Origin: Pachypanchax playfairii
Lineage: Eukaryota > Chordata > Actinopteri > Cyprinodontiformes > Aplocheilidae
Direction of reading: 5' to 3'
DNA: 64,000 nt
Assembly (NCBI GenBank): GCA_006937955.1
Contig: SSNP01000007.1
Span: forward strand, 3,988,619 to 4,052,618
The position numbers and the translations under genes were made by a program. Positions 1-12,800 of this stretch are shown here, one piece after another. Within the stretch, counting starts at the first letter, position 1. The number at the start of each line of letters is the position of its first letter. Under the pieces are notes generated by a model. That model did no database searches and was not told the DNA's origin. It saw only the letters and a list, made by a program, of their open reading frames with translations.

Positions 1-40
1 GTTGGATCTCTTGTTCACATCTGGGTTTGTTTGTTTTCAG

Positions 41-154
41 GTGGTGTCCAACAGAGAAACCCAGGAGACTCTTCTGTGCATCGCCTTCGTGTTTGAAGTG
101 TCCACAAGCGAACATGGAGCACAATATCATGTTTATCGTCTAGTTAATGACTAG
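41..154 (+). CDS. tead3: TEAD transcription factor, last coding exon (TEAD3-like)
   Basis: This is the terminal coding exon of a TEA-domain (TEAD/TEF) transcription factor, which binds M-CAT DNA and is activated by YAP/TAZ in Hippo signalling. A clean acceptor (gtttgttttcag) precedes a phase-0 exon of 38 codons ending in TAG. The translation contains ETLLCIAFVFEVSTSEHGAQ and ends YRLVND. This is the last beta-strand region of the YAP-binding domain that ends every vertebrate TEAD. From memory, the IAFVFEVSTSEHGAQ wording followed by HVY is closest to TEAD3. TEAD1, 2 and 4 differ at several of these positions, so the family is near certain and the paralogue is probable. The TEA DNA-binding domain and the rest of the gene lie left of the window. 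Confidence 0.9.
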   Translation: MVSNRETQETLLCIAFVFEVSTSEHGAQYHVYRLVND

Positions 155-1590
155 CAGCAACGCTGCAGAGACTCGTAGAACTTTTTATACAAACAGCTTA
201 AACACTATTTCCACCTACACACACCTTTTACCTTAAACACACTTATTTTTTATTTCATCAGACCAACCGTCACACTGTTGTAGTCAAACCTGTCTGCTTA
301 TTTGGTGTCTTTTAATTGATGTAATCATGGACAGATGTCATGAAAAAAAAAACAGCCAATAGTCACAAAAATGTTTGTTCTTTGGTTTTTAAAGTTGTTT
401 TTTTTTTCCTACTGGACAAAGTGACAAACCTCTAAAGCAGAAAAGGCTCCAAACTGCTCTGATTTCTCTATAATCATATTTGAAGCATATAAACGGGATG
501 TTTCTGTGATGCATCATGGGTAAGACTTAAACGTGAGACGAGTTTGAAATATACGGATTATTTACTGAGTGTTAATGTAACCCACGGTTTGTAGCATTGT
601 TGAAAGGTACATATCCTCTGTTACAGCTTTGTGTGAAATCCTGGACTTCATTCAGCTTGTGAAACAATCATTTATCGCAATCGTCTGCCTGTTGTCAGAA
701 AACGACTGCACTACGCGTAAAGACGTGCGTGTCATATTTATTATATTTTTAAACACTATCACGGTGTGAAAGTGCAAAACTTTAAGTATTTTAAAGCTTT
801 TCAGTGACGGGGTGTGAAGGGAAAATCTCAAACGTGCGTAAAAACGTTAGAATAAAAGTTCAAACTAGGTTCACGCTTTTAAATCGGGCAACGTACGGAG
901 ACGCACTGTTTTTATTCCGTGTTGGCTTGCTGGAGTTTTTCTACCTCCACAAGATGAGAATGTGCTTTGATTCTTAAAGCTTAAGCTGAGGAGCACTGAT
1001 GTATAGGACACTACATTTATAATGGTACTCTTTATAAAGAAAACCAAGAGGAATAGTTGCATTTTTGTAAAACTTTTTGTACTTCAAGGCAGGAGAACTA
1101 CATGATAAACGGTGGATGATTGGTTTGTTAAAATGTATTTGGTACATACCACATTAAGTCACCCGCTGTGCATAAGGGGACATTTTTACCTTTAACACTA
1201 ACAAACTATCCAGCTGATAAGTTTCTCTTTTGTAATTTTATTTGTATTTCTGAAACACTTGACTACCAACGTGTTTTTTTTTATATATCTTCTTTGACTC
1301 CAACACGCCTGCTGCTGGAGAGTTTGGCTTTAAACACGAGGAAATGTTTGAAATGATGTGGATTTTCTTTCTGTGGGTTTATCCAGAAGTGTTGTGCTAC
1401 TCGTTCTTGTCCTGTCTGTGTGCTCCGCCTGACTTTGGTCAAATCTGCTCAGAGATTTAAACGTGCCTTTGGTTTGTACCATCATGGTGACAGAGAGAGA
1501 AGGGAAAGATGTTTTCATTCTTAATAAATCCTCAGAGACTCTGTAAATATATCTTCTAATTTTCCTTAAATAAAATTTCTCATGTATTTC
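155..1590 (+). other. tead3: Probable 3' UTR of the tead gene
   Basis: AT-rich sequence without coding potential follows the tead stop codon. Candidate poly(A) signals (AATAAA) occur near 852, 1523 and 1569. The last, at 1569-1574, is followed by T-rich sequence and is the likeliest 3' end. The end position is inferred and not proven. Confidence 0.5.
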
Positions 1591-1907
1591 ACTATTTTTG
1601 CTTGACTTCCAGTCTCAGTGTGGCTCTTTTAGCAGCAAGAATTCAAACTACAGATCAGGGCCGGACGAGGACAAAGAATCGTCCTGGGCATTTTGACTAG
1701 AGACCGGTCCACCAGGTTTTATTTGAAAAGCATTAAAACCTTTGAATTAAAACAAACATTGTTGTGATAGTGATGTACACTGTCTTGTTGGTACAAATAT
1801 ATCAATCTGATGATTAAACCTGCACCTCCTCCCTATCCTGGTAATCTAAACAGTACTTAGCAGAAACCAAAATACTTCATAATCCTGTTAACCTCCTGAA
1901 CTATCTA

Positions 1908-1937
1908 CTTAATTTCAGGTGGAAACCTGAAATTAAG
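1908..1937. repeat. Perfect 13-bp inverted repeat with a 4-nt loop
   Basis: The arms cttaatttcaggt (1908-1920) and acctgaaattaag (1925-1937) are exact reverse complements around the loop ggaa. It lies about 330 bp past the likely tead poly(A) site in otherwise featureless DNA. Confidence 0.8.
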
Positions 1938-4900
1938 AGATGTGAGATATGATCATTAATGAATATTAATAATTGACAGATTTAGGGATATTTTAGGGAT
2001 ATCCTCAAACTTTATTTAACACATAAACAAACTACATGGCAGCACATGTTTTTTAATATGGTGACCTTTAAAATGTGAAAGAGACAGAAAAAGAAAGGTG
2101 AGATAGAATAACAATTGGCTTTGTGATGGTATTTTACACAGTACTGTTACACTATGTAGAAAATGTGGGAATATATTGACATACGGTACTTACTTCTGAA
2201 CAACTCATGATGGGACCCTGAAAAACAGATACAAGTGAAAGGACAGAGAAGGTGAGAGAATGAAACTTGTTGGACTTGTCTTTTACACATACGCATAAAT
2301 ATATTTTATTGATAACTTGTTTTCATTTTATTCTTTTTAATGCTTCATAGAATCACAGTATTGATATCTTTATTCCCCCAAAACAGCTGAATCTTATATG
2401 TACGCAGTCTGATTAGACCTTGAAAATCAGGATAGAAAGGAAGAAAGATAAGATCAATAATAAAATCTGTGGGGAGACAGATGATGGTACACTGATGTAT
2501 AAGTGCTCTTGAATTCTGAGCAAACACTCTTTTCTTTTTACAGGTTCTTCATTGATCTGTTTATCGTACAATCCAGTTCAGCTTCACTAAAAACCTCCCA
2601 AAGGCACTTTTAAGAGCCATATCTGTCTGTTATATCTGGGTTTTTTTTCTGTTTATGTAGCTGTCTTCTCTCTCGTCTGCCTTTTATTGTTTTGGTTATT
2701 GTCTTTGTATTTTGTTAGTGAGTGGATTATCTGTTCCTCATTGTGTCCATAATTTGTGTTCCTTGTCCTCTCTGTGTCTCTACCTCTTTGTCATTTGTGG
2801 ATTGTTTTTTTTTTCCACCACCACGAGTGAGCCTAATGTCCTAGATCTAGATCCTATAATGATACTGGATTATGAGATTGAGCGGCACAAAATACATGAT
2901 GAGCTTCAGAAACTTGATGACTTGATTGCTGATCTCCAGCCAAAAGAAGCTCCAGTACTTTTAAAAGTAACTGAACCCAAAGTGAGATAAATAAAAAGAG
3001 ACAATGATGGAAATGTAATCTATACAAGGCCAAGCGCCACGAGAAAAAGGTCACAAAAGGGTGACAGAGGACAGTTATTCAGACACAAATCAGTAAATTG
3101 TTGTATTCATCATTTAATATTTTGACATAATGTACATTAGTACTAATTAATTGGTTAGTGTTAATTATTACCGCCATATGATGATATGATTTAACTTTTT
3201 TTTTTAAACCATCCTGTATTTATTTAAGAGTGATTATAACCTCCCTAAAAGCACAATGTTATTGGATTGTATTATAAAATTATATTTTGAATAGAAATAG
3301 CATTGCAACATGGTGCAAGTAAATAAATAAGATAAATGAGGAGTTTTACTATGTTTTGTTATGCAGTTGAAATGGAAAGGATGCATTTCCAGCCACTGAT
3401 GGACAGTGTTATGTGTAACTAATTACAAAGTAACACGTTAGAGTATATTTTTTGTAACATGTCAAACTTAACTAATTGGTTTGTGTGTTCAATAATCAGT
3501 GTGGCCCTTGATGGACTGGTTCTCTGTGCATGTTTTTACCATGTCTCTCACTTTAAAGCACCAGCTCTCCACATCTCTGAGCAGCATATGTGTTATTTGG
3601 TTCTGCTCCAAGGCTCCCAATTCAGTGGTTCAATTCCCTATCAAGCCCAAATAGTGAAAACATTTGGACATTTCTTTTTATTACAAATGCATTTTTAAGA
3701 AAAAATGATTCAAAGCAGACTTCAGATGGTCTGAATCTATTTGAGGAGCATTTGCTGTCATGAGGATGTTAGTAAGTGTTTATGTAAATAATCTGCTCAG
3801 TTTGCCTTCAGATCTTTGACTTAATTTCAATTATTGTTCTGCTTTTAGTTTTCATTAAAAAGACATTTAATCTAATAAATTTGACTGTATAGTTCCAGTA
3901 GGATACAGTTTAGATAAGTCTAATTTAACTAGATTTGTTGGTTCCTCATTGTAGTTTCCATCTTTCCTTCTAGATGGCACTGCCACTCTATATTTACGTG
4001 CCTGTTCTAATAACCAAAAAAGCCCAGGTGAGACTTTGACCTAGAGTTTTGTCCCACCTTTTACCTCAGAAATATTGTGTTGTTGAAGTAAAAAACATTA
4101 AAGTTTTTTTGGGATAAAATTTCAGCCTCAAATCAGTTCTGTTAATGTTAAATGTCCTCATGTTTGTCTCTGGTCAAATGAGCCGACCTGTTTAATTTTA
4201 AAGTCAGTTATTTTATCAGATGTTAGTTCATATTTTATGATCTGAATTGGCATGTTGGCAGGTTTTAAATGCAACACCTGAACCACCGAAGGGATTTCAT
4301 CATCTTGTAGAATAAACTTGAAAAGCCATTAAAATATAAATATTACCTTCTGCTGTTTAGGTGTGTGAGATAAACACATGTGACTGATTACACACCATGT
4401 AAGACTTGATCACCTTCCAAGGCATATGCACGTTTAAATAAGTGGAGTTTATTTTAAAGGAGTTTATTTGCGGCCAGATAGTGATTTTGTTTTATTGACT
4501 TTTTGTTGTTCATTTAGATGGAAAACGTTAAGGCTTGAACATTTGAGCATAATACAGTTTGTAAAGGAAATATTCCATAAAACTGATTAACATTCTAGAC
4601 TTCACTTTATGTTATGGGAACTTTAAATGTGTCAAATTTGATCGGCGTAGGTTCAAAATAACAACATTTATTCAAACAACACTGTAATTTACCTGTTTGA
4701 ATTCACTTCCATTATCAGTCAAATACAACTTTGAGTTAGAAAATTTTGGTACTGAATGAAAAATGTAAAATGAGTAAGACAATGACCTGTTAACTTGTCA
4801 TGACTTTGGGTTAGTATGTTTGATGATTGCATTAGTCACACCCATCTCTGTCTTTATTCCTTCACAATGGTACAAATAGTCTAGACTCTGCAGTTTTAAT

Positions 4901-5497
4901 CAGATTTATACCAGTCACAAGAAATAATAGGCAGATGCAAACCAAGAAGTGAAGCTTTTCAGTGATTATGCTGCTATCACAAGGTCATGTTGCAGCACGT
5001 ATGAGCCTGAATGGTGCACAGAATCCCATTTCTTCTAAAAAGATGTTGAATACTGCTGCATCACATTTTAACTGAGCAATGATGTCCACTAATCTGTTCT
5101 GCCTCAGGATAATATTATCATAAACATTTTGTTTTATGCACTTTATACGTTGGGATTTATTTTAGGTTTACCAAAGTGATCCTTATCCCTAGGTTCCAGA
5201 TGGATGATGGTCTTTAAAAGCTTTCTTCTTTATAGAAATCTAATGTCCACTTTCCTTGGACAGTTTAATGGTGCATCAAACTGTAGCGTGAGAAATATGC
5301 TAATTATTTTCAGTCTAACATTAAGGAACATTGTTGTAAAACAGTTCAACACTTTTGTGATGCATTTATTGACTATCTGAAATTCCACTACGTTTACTTA
5401 AAGATCTCATTCTTTCTGTTGATATTGTTTATAAACTCATTAATTTTTGTAACATAGTGTTGATTTACTAGCTTAAAGTTTCCTTTGTCTTAATTGT

Positions 5498-5502
<5 letters not shown>

Positions 5503-5550
<48 letters not shown>
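5503..5550. repeat. (TG)n microsatellite
   Basis: About 19 uninterrupted TG units are followed by a short CG-rich variant (cgcgcgtgtg). Confidence 0.95.
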
Positions 5551-6639
5551 CTGTAGATCTGAAATTAAGGAGTTAAGTTGAGAATCACAGGAATTTAATT
5601 TTTCCTAATGTCCCCCAACGCCAAGTATTTACTGCCATGGCAGCATTCAGACAAAGGGTGTGGTGGGAAAATGTCACCTGAAAAAGCTCTGCCAAAACAC
5701 TCCAGCAAAGCAGAGATCACGCCTTTATATCATTACTTCCCTCTCGTCACACTTTCCTTGATCTTGTTCCTGCCAGCTTGTCTTCTTCCTCCCCATTTTT
5801 TCCTTTCCTTCCAAGCTGATTCACTGTTTCGTCCTGTCTCGTTCAAATCACTCACTGACACACACACACTTGGCAGCAAACCTTAAAAAAACCTTTTGAG
5901 ACCTATCTCTCACCTGAATAGGAAAATAACAGTGATTTTTGTTAATCGCTGCTGGGAAATACTTACTCTGACTCATGTTTGATTGTAAAACTGAAACACT
6001 TGCAGCATATTTAACATTGTAAGGACAAAAATAGGCTTAGATGAAGCTTTGGATCATAAAATCTACAATCTACCTGCAATTATTTGTTGTATATTATTAT
6101 TTATTTTATTCCATTATCCCTTACTCTTTCTTCTGTGAATTTGGCACAACAAATACATTTTATTAGTGGAAAATTACATTTTTTCACATGAAAAACAAAT
6201 GTTTTTCATTTGACTTTTAGAACATTTTCATGTTGTCACATATAGGCTAAGTGATTTTTTTTTTCACTCTGCCATTTATTTTGAAAAACAACATCATGAC
6301 ATTGAATCTCCCTTTGGGATGTTGTTTATTCCAGAGTGTAGGTTTTTGCTGCTTAAATTGACTTTTGTCTCAAGCAGGCTATAAGAGACAAAAAAAGAAC
6401 TGCGCTTTATGCTGAAAAACTATAAAAATAAAAGTATGAAATTTCATTATACAAACATGTTTAAAACTTTTGTTGCCTTTACGCAAAACATTTAATTGAA
6501 TTCCACCCACCTAAAGGGTTTATGTGAATGTAAATTATTAGTATTTGTGAGTTATAATTAGTTCATGAGGTAAAAAAAATCTAAATAGATAACGTAAGTA
6601 TTAAAACATGATGACATTATGTGAAAAAAGTACTGAAGA

Positions 6640-6859
6640 GAGGCGCTTAAAAGAACGACGGCTCCTTCGGCTCCACCCTTCATCCCCACCTGCACGTGAA
6701 CTCCGCTGGGCGCGGTCCCGTGGGTGGAGTCGTCACAGCCGCTGCACAGGGAACATTTAACCCATTTGCGCACTTGACACATCGGCTGCATTCGCTACTG
6801 CTGCGTCGTGTCTTGTGCCCGCTCTGTGTTCGGAAAACACGCTCAACCGAGTCGGGAAG
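6640..6859 (+). promoter_or_regulatory. pkp1: CpG-rich promoter / 5' UTR region of pkp1
   Basis: The sequence from about 6640 to 6960 is much richer in G+C and CpG than the AT-rich DNA on either side and runs into the pkp1 start codon. No clear TATA box was seen, so this looks like a CpG-type promoter plus 5' UTR. The transcription start is not placed. Confidence 0.5.
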
Positions 6860-9800
6860 ATGATGGGAACGGGAACTACCACAAGGCCCACGGATGATAC
6901 CTCCCTCGCGCTCCCGTCCGACGGCACCGTGAGCTCTGGGTCGAAGCGCGTGCTGAATCAAGTTCACTCCATTAAGCGAAACAAGAACAAATCGATCAAA
7001 AATGGCTCTTTGTCTCCTACAAGTACGGAAACTTCTTTTATACGTGACTTATTTCAAATATTTTGTTTTGTTATATCTTAACAACAATGTTTGGAAGGTA
7101 TTTAGGTGCTTTACTCAAAAAGTTTGAAAGGTTTTTCTTGTTTTGAGGAAAGTGCGTCATCATCCACAAAGCTTAAAATATGCTCATATTAGCCACATAT
7201 TTACAGTGTAAAGTCAATTAACTGTGGTTAAATGTGGGATAAAACATAGTTAATATGGTCTGCAGTCTAAACTAGTTGAACGTGTGGGAAAATGACAGCT
7301 TCCGTGACAAAACCAGACTGTGACATGTGAGCAGGTTTTACGTTTCATGTGTTTCCCTCCCGCGTTGGAGGTAAACAGGAGAGTCTCGGAGCAGGAAAAT
7401 AATAGCGAAACAACTAAAAAACAGTTTGAAATCTGAAACTGTTAATTTCTTTATGTTATTGTTTCAGCCTGCAGAGCCAAACACAATAATAACACAAACA
7501 CAAACAAACAGGTATTTAAAACCACTGACATCTAGCCTACCTCCCAAGCAGGAGAAGCAGACCTGCCCAAGTTTGAGTTACACTTGGGAAAAGTTTGACT
7601 TTTTACTACAAATCTGCAGCTATTTCACTGAAACTCTTTATAAATGTGTCGGTAGATCATTAATTAACAGTAATTAACAATAAGTACAGGCATTTAAATA
7701 CCTGTAGAAAAGGTCAAAAGCTTTCTGGCATAAAACCTACTAGAAACTGTAAAACAAACTGAAACATGATGAGAATGCAGAAAGTCTGAAAGCAGTGGAA
7801 GAACTTAGTCACCCTGATTGTTTCTTCTGACATTTATTCATGAATATGATGGATTTTATTTTCATTTTAAAGACGTTATTCCAAGAAAGGCCATTATTTT
7901 GATCCTTATGATACACTTTATTCGTATAAATGGAAATTTATGCAAAATAAAATATGTATTTAACAGTCGGATTCTGCCTGACCAGTTTTCAGGTTGTTAA
8001 AAAACATGTTCCTTGTTGAAGTTGATGGGTTTGTTTGTCAGTGAGTTAGTTTGTCTGTTGCATGTAAAAATGTGATAATAGGGGTAAAAAAAAACAAACA
8101 AGTTGTTGTTTACCGGTAATTCAGTTAAAAAAATCGAGTGACACATGCATTAAACAGAAAGACGAGGAGCAAAAAGAGTTTTGCAACATGCTGTTTGTTC
8201 ATTTGGATTAATCCAAATATTTTTGTCATGACGTAATTTAAGGGAGTTTCATGATTGCATCCACTAAATAATTTAGCTTTGTTTTTCCCAGCATGCAACA
8301 GTGAAACGGGAGTAGCTGATGTCCCAGAAGCAGATTTGTTAAAAAATCCCATCACAGCAGGAGAGAAAAAAAGCTGCTCAACAAGTTGCCTTAAGGATTT
8401 TTTTATGACTTTAACAAGCTTTTAAAATTTTTTTTATCTTGTGAAATTGTCGTTTTGTCATTCTTCATATAGTAGACATCATGTATTTACATGGATAAAT
8501 TCCTTCTGTTTAAAGTAAATCTCTGCAGCTGACAGTTAATGGGAGTGTTTGTTTGGATGAATATAAAAGACTAACACCCAAATTACATCTTTGAGCCTCT
8601 TGCTTGGGACTGATGTGATGTTATGTCTGTCTGATAGAGCTGCACATGCACAGTCATGCAATTCTTAACTTGATGGGTAAATCTTAAAGAAGAAAGCTGG
8701 AAAATCAAGTCCACAATTATAATTTTTTTTTTTTAAATCCCCCATGTCTTTATTATAACAAATACACTCTGTCTTGTGTTCTTCTTCATTATTGTCTCAG
8801 TAAATTTGAGTTTCTCACTGGGTTTTTTCTTCCAACAGGCCCGGTTCTCTCACCTAAAGCTGAGTTTAAGAGTTTGTCATTTAGAGGAAACGGCTTCATG
8901 TCCACCACGTCAACAACCTTCAGCAAAACAGTAACTGATTCCTTTCTGTTTAGCTTTATGTTTGTAATCAGATCACAAACTTCTGTCATTGAAAAAAAAA
9001 AACACATTAAATGACCAGATCATATGTTTTTTATTGCAATTGTTTTGAACTTTTTTTTAACACAAAAATGTCTAAAACTCTTGACCTTTCTTCGAAAAAC
9101 GAATGCCTGAAATTTTCAGCTGCAAATTTGAATTTACATAAATGGACCTAATGTCTATAACATCATTGGAGCCCGTCTCTCCCAGGGGTTTTAAAATGTG
9201 GAACCTTTTAGACAAATGTTACAGTCAATCAGAGCTGGTTACTAGAAAACAACAACATTAAGATGAACGTTTGCTGATTTCAAGTTTTTGTTTTTATTTA
9301 TACCCCAGACCAACAAGCAGCTGCACAGACTGAAAGGTGATTCAGCTGTTGCCTGACAACAAAAAAACAACAAAAAATTTTCAAATCAGGAGATTTTCTT
9401 TTTGTTAAAGTTTTTTTGTCCCTTATAATATACAGCATGATTAAAAATAATGAAACAAGATGATAAATTATTTGAATCAACAAAACTCAGCAACAAATAG
9501 AATCCTAACAAATGTTTTTTGGGGGGGTCATTTGTTCTATAAGGTCTCTAAAGTGTTAAAGCTTGCAGGATGATTTCAGTGATCAAAGCTTTTCCTCCGT
9601 TCTGATCTGATCTGACTCATAATCATTCGAATGTCTGCCGAGAACTTGACTCACTTTGTATTTCATTCAAACCAAACACCATGAGTGTGTTAATTAAATG
9701 TGATGCCAGTGTGTTTGCCAGTGTTAACCTGTGTGTCGACATCCAACAGTAACAACACTTAAGCCACTTTTCTCAGGTTTTCTTGCTTATCTCACAGAAT

Positions 9801-12800
9801 GAAACAGAAAAGTAGCACATTGATTTTCAAGAGCTTCTCACCTCCTTAACTACATATGCTGAGTAAACAGCAACCCCACCTTTTTGAATCAAATGAGAAA
9901 TCAAAGCAGCGACCAGGCAGGCATCATTCATAAGAATGCTAAGTGTAATGTAAACAGAATAAATCCAGAGTTTGAACATGAGATCAAACACATTTGTTTG
10001 ATCCAGCTCAGTTAGAGATGTGCTGATGCGTTCTCCTACTGAAGCGCTACACCAGGTCTCAGCTGAGTCCTCAATTTGATACACCAGATTGGATTAGCAT
10101 TTTTTTTTATATGTTTAGGATTTCATGGAACTTTTAGCACGTTAGTTAAACACAAGATGTTAAGGGCATAACATTCTATTCTGAAGTTGTTCTTCAGGAT
10201 GTTTTCCAACTTGTGCATCCTGCGTTGTATTTGTGCACATTTGTTTTTATTAGTGCAAGATGAACATGTTCAGTGCCTGATGTTCTCAGACTGCAGCGGT
10301 GTCTCTCTGTGTGTGTATTTACTCTAGTCTGGCCTGATCTGACCTGCTGACATGGAGTTGAGGCATTTCTAGTAAGAGTGTTGGTGTTTTTTTGCTGATC
10401 TCATGAGTCACATGTTGTTATGAGACAGTAAAGAGTGAAATATTTTCTGACAACAATAACCAGCACATCATGAACCAGTATGTAGAGATGAACTTTATCC
10501 ATGTTAAAGGCCGTTACCTCATGATAATGTGTATTTTGGAAACACTTTGTCTCAGATTATATAAATCTTGTAAATGTTAAACAGTTTTGTTTTTGGTTGT
10601 GTTGTTGCCTGCAGGAGCAGATTCCACTCAAAAGATAACATTGTTGTTGAACTTCAGATGAGCTAGTTTCTGTTTAAGAACCTACAAGTTGTGTTTGAAG
10701 GACTTTATGTACAAAAATTACATTTAATAAATGTGGTTTCCTAATAGTCATGTAATAGTTGCTTCAGATCACCTCACAATAACAAAAGTTTTGTTTTATG
10801 CTGCTGTAAAATGTATTTTGGGCTTAGAAACAAGTTAAAAGGGGACGTGTTTAAAAGCTTAATGAAACCCTGAGTTTACATGAGTGTATTTGTTTGGCTT
10901 CTTTCTATTAAATAACTATTTTATTAATGATGATGGTTTATATCATCAGCTAAAATATCTTTCCTATTGATGATTGTGGAGCTTTTCACAATTTACAGCC
11001 TGATTAAACTAGGATACGATGCAACTGGGTTTAATTTCATTTCATTAGTAAAAACATTATCTGTTGTTAATTAGACTTTTTTTTAAAATAGAAACATAGA
11101 TTTTTATTCTTATAATGACAAACTTCTTGTTGTTCTTTTGGTCTTTTTGTCTTTTATCTGTTTTTCTCATCACTGCTGTTTTGTCCAGTATGTTGTTGTC
11201 TTTAAAAAACACGAAAAATGTTCTTCCTTGCAGTTTTTATTGATTTTTTTGTATTTATCAGTAGTAATAATAATAATAAAAATAATATTAATAGTGGATA
11301 CTTTGTTAAAAGCCTCATAGTTCAGTTCATGCTCCATTAAAATCAGGACTCATAATGTTATTTTCCAGTTATGCCTGAGAAGTTAGGAAGTGCTCGTTGT
11401 TCGGGTCAGAAGGGAATTGAACCTGCGGCACAGGTAGAAAGCAAACACAGTCAGTTTGTGTAAAAGTGAGCTGATGACAGATCTTAAGACACCTTTACTG
11501 CCAAGTAGAGCTGCTGATGTGGAGGTGGTTTTTCTGCAGCCTGTTTGGGTTTAAAGCAGGAGCGAGTCTCCGACTTTCACACAATCCAGATGAATTACCA
11601 AAACCAACACGTCAATGTCAGCTGCAGGCGCTTATGTAAGCTTTGATTAATGATTTTTAGATGTTAAAAAGCTCCCAACTTTCCTCTGTAATGCTCATTA
11701 TGTCAAAACTGAATGGAAATTTCTTCGCTGTTAATTTTATTTTCACCTGAATTTCAAACTAACTGGAGACAAATGTTTTATTTTGCAAAATGACTGATTA
11801 CTGAAGACACATTTTTGTTATTACATGTAGGTTCATTCCATCTTACTGTTCATGAAAATTTTAATTCTTTGATTTTAATGACTGTGTTAAATATTTTAAA
11901 ACTTACAAGCTGCTCAGTTTTGAGATGATAGTGGCCCTTTTGAGATTGTAGGTTATTCCTTAATATATTCCTCTCAGCAAAGATTTGATGGTCTGGTCAA
12001 GCTACAAAATTTATTTTTCAAAATAATAATTTTTATGTAAATAAAGCTAAAATCTTTGTATTCCTGAAGTACCTTAAGTGTAAATGTTTTGGGTGTAATG
12101 AGTACAACTCCTGAGCTTTCAACTCTTTCTCTTTAGACAAATACTCAAAAGTTTCGTAGTCAGTCCACTAAGTCTGGGAGAGGAACTAATCACAGGTCTG
12201 CCAGTACATGGACACAAGTGAACAGCCCCACTGAGCTACAGAAACCCAACGGGCTGAAACTCAGTCACAGTGAATCTGCTTTGACTCAAGGTCGGGCATC
12301 TTCCAAGGTGATAAACTTTTATTAATGTTTCATTGTTTTATACAGAAGTTAAGAAATGTAAGAACTCTACAGTAAAAAAGTTATTGATGTTAATTTCTGT
12401 TCATTTTTTAGATCATCAAGCAGTCGAATGCCATTCATGTTATTAAACGAAGTACCTCGTCTATAGACAGCAACGTACAAAACGTCCAGCCTACTTCTTG
12501 TCAATCTCAAAGCGAAGTCAGGGTGGGTTCATTAAAAGCATCTGGAACGGAGCTGACAACAGGGTAAGTTTACTTTTCTATTTTACCCTCAGCATCTTTT
12601 AACACCCTAAAACAAATATTAGTCAGTGTCAACTTACATCAACTAATACCCACCCTGTTGTGGATTGCTGTCTCTGCTCCTGTAGGACAAACTCTGCAGG
12701 ATTCAAGATGGATTTAAATACTGCCATAATGTATTTGAGCAAGCCTGAGGAGCATATGCAGCAAGCTGGAGCCTCCTTCATCCAGCACATCACCTTCAGT

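Larger units (their letters stand above)
1591..6640. other. Intergenic region between tead and pkp1, no gene seen
   Basis: This is AT-rich DNA with scattered short ORFs that lack splice context or recognisable motifs. One ORF at 2712-2990 encodes a short charged helical-looking stretch (residues about 50-75, containing YEIERHKIHDELQKLDDLIA). I do not recognise it and cannot link it to exons. A (TG)n tract lies near 5.5 kb. The upstream regulatory region of pkp1 presumably lies at the right end. Confidence 0.5.

Noticed and set aside
2712..2990. ORF with a helical charged stretch (YEIERHKIHDELQKLDDLIA)
   Set aside because: The first half is low-quality hydrophobic sequence. There are no splice sites or neighbouring exons, and I cannot match it to a family. 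It may be a fragment of an old element.
11395..11440. tRNA B-box-like sequence (ggttcaattccc on the minus strand)
   Set aside because: No matching A box, acceptor stem or cloverleaf was found around it, so it does not support a tRNA or a clear SINE.
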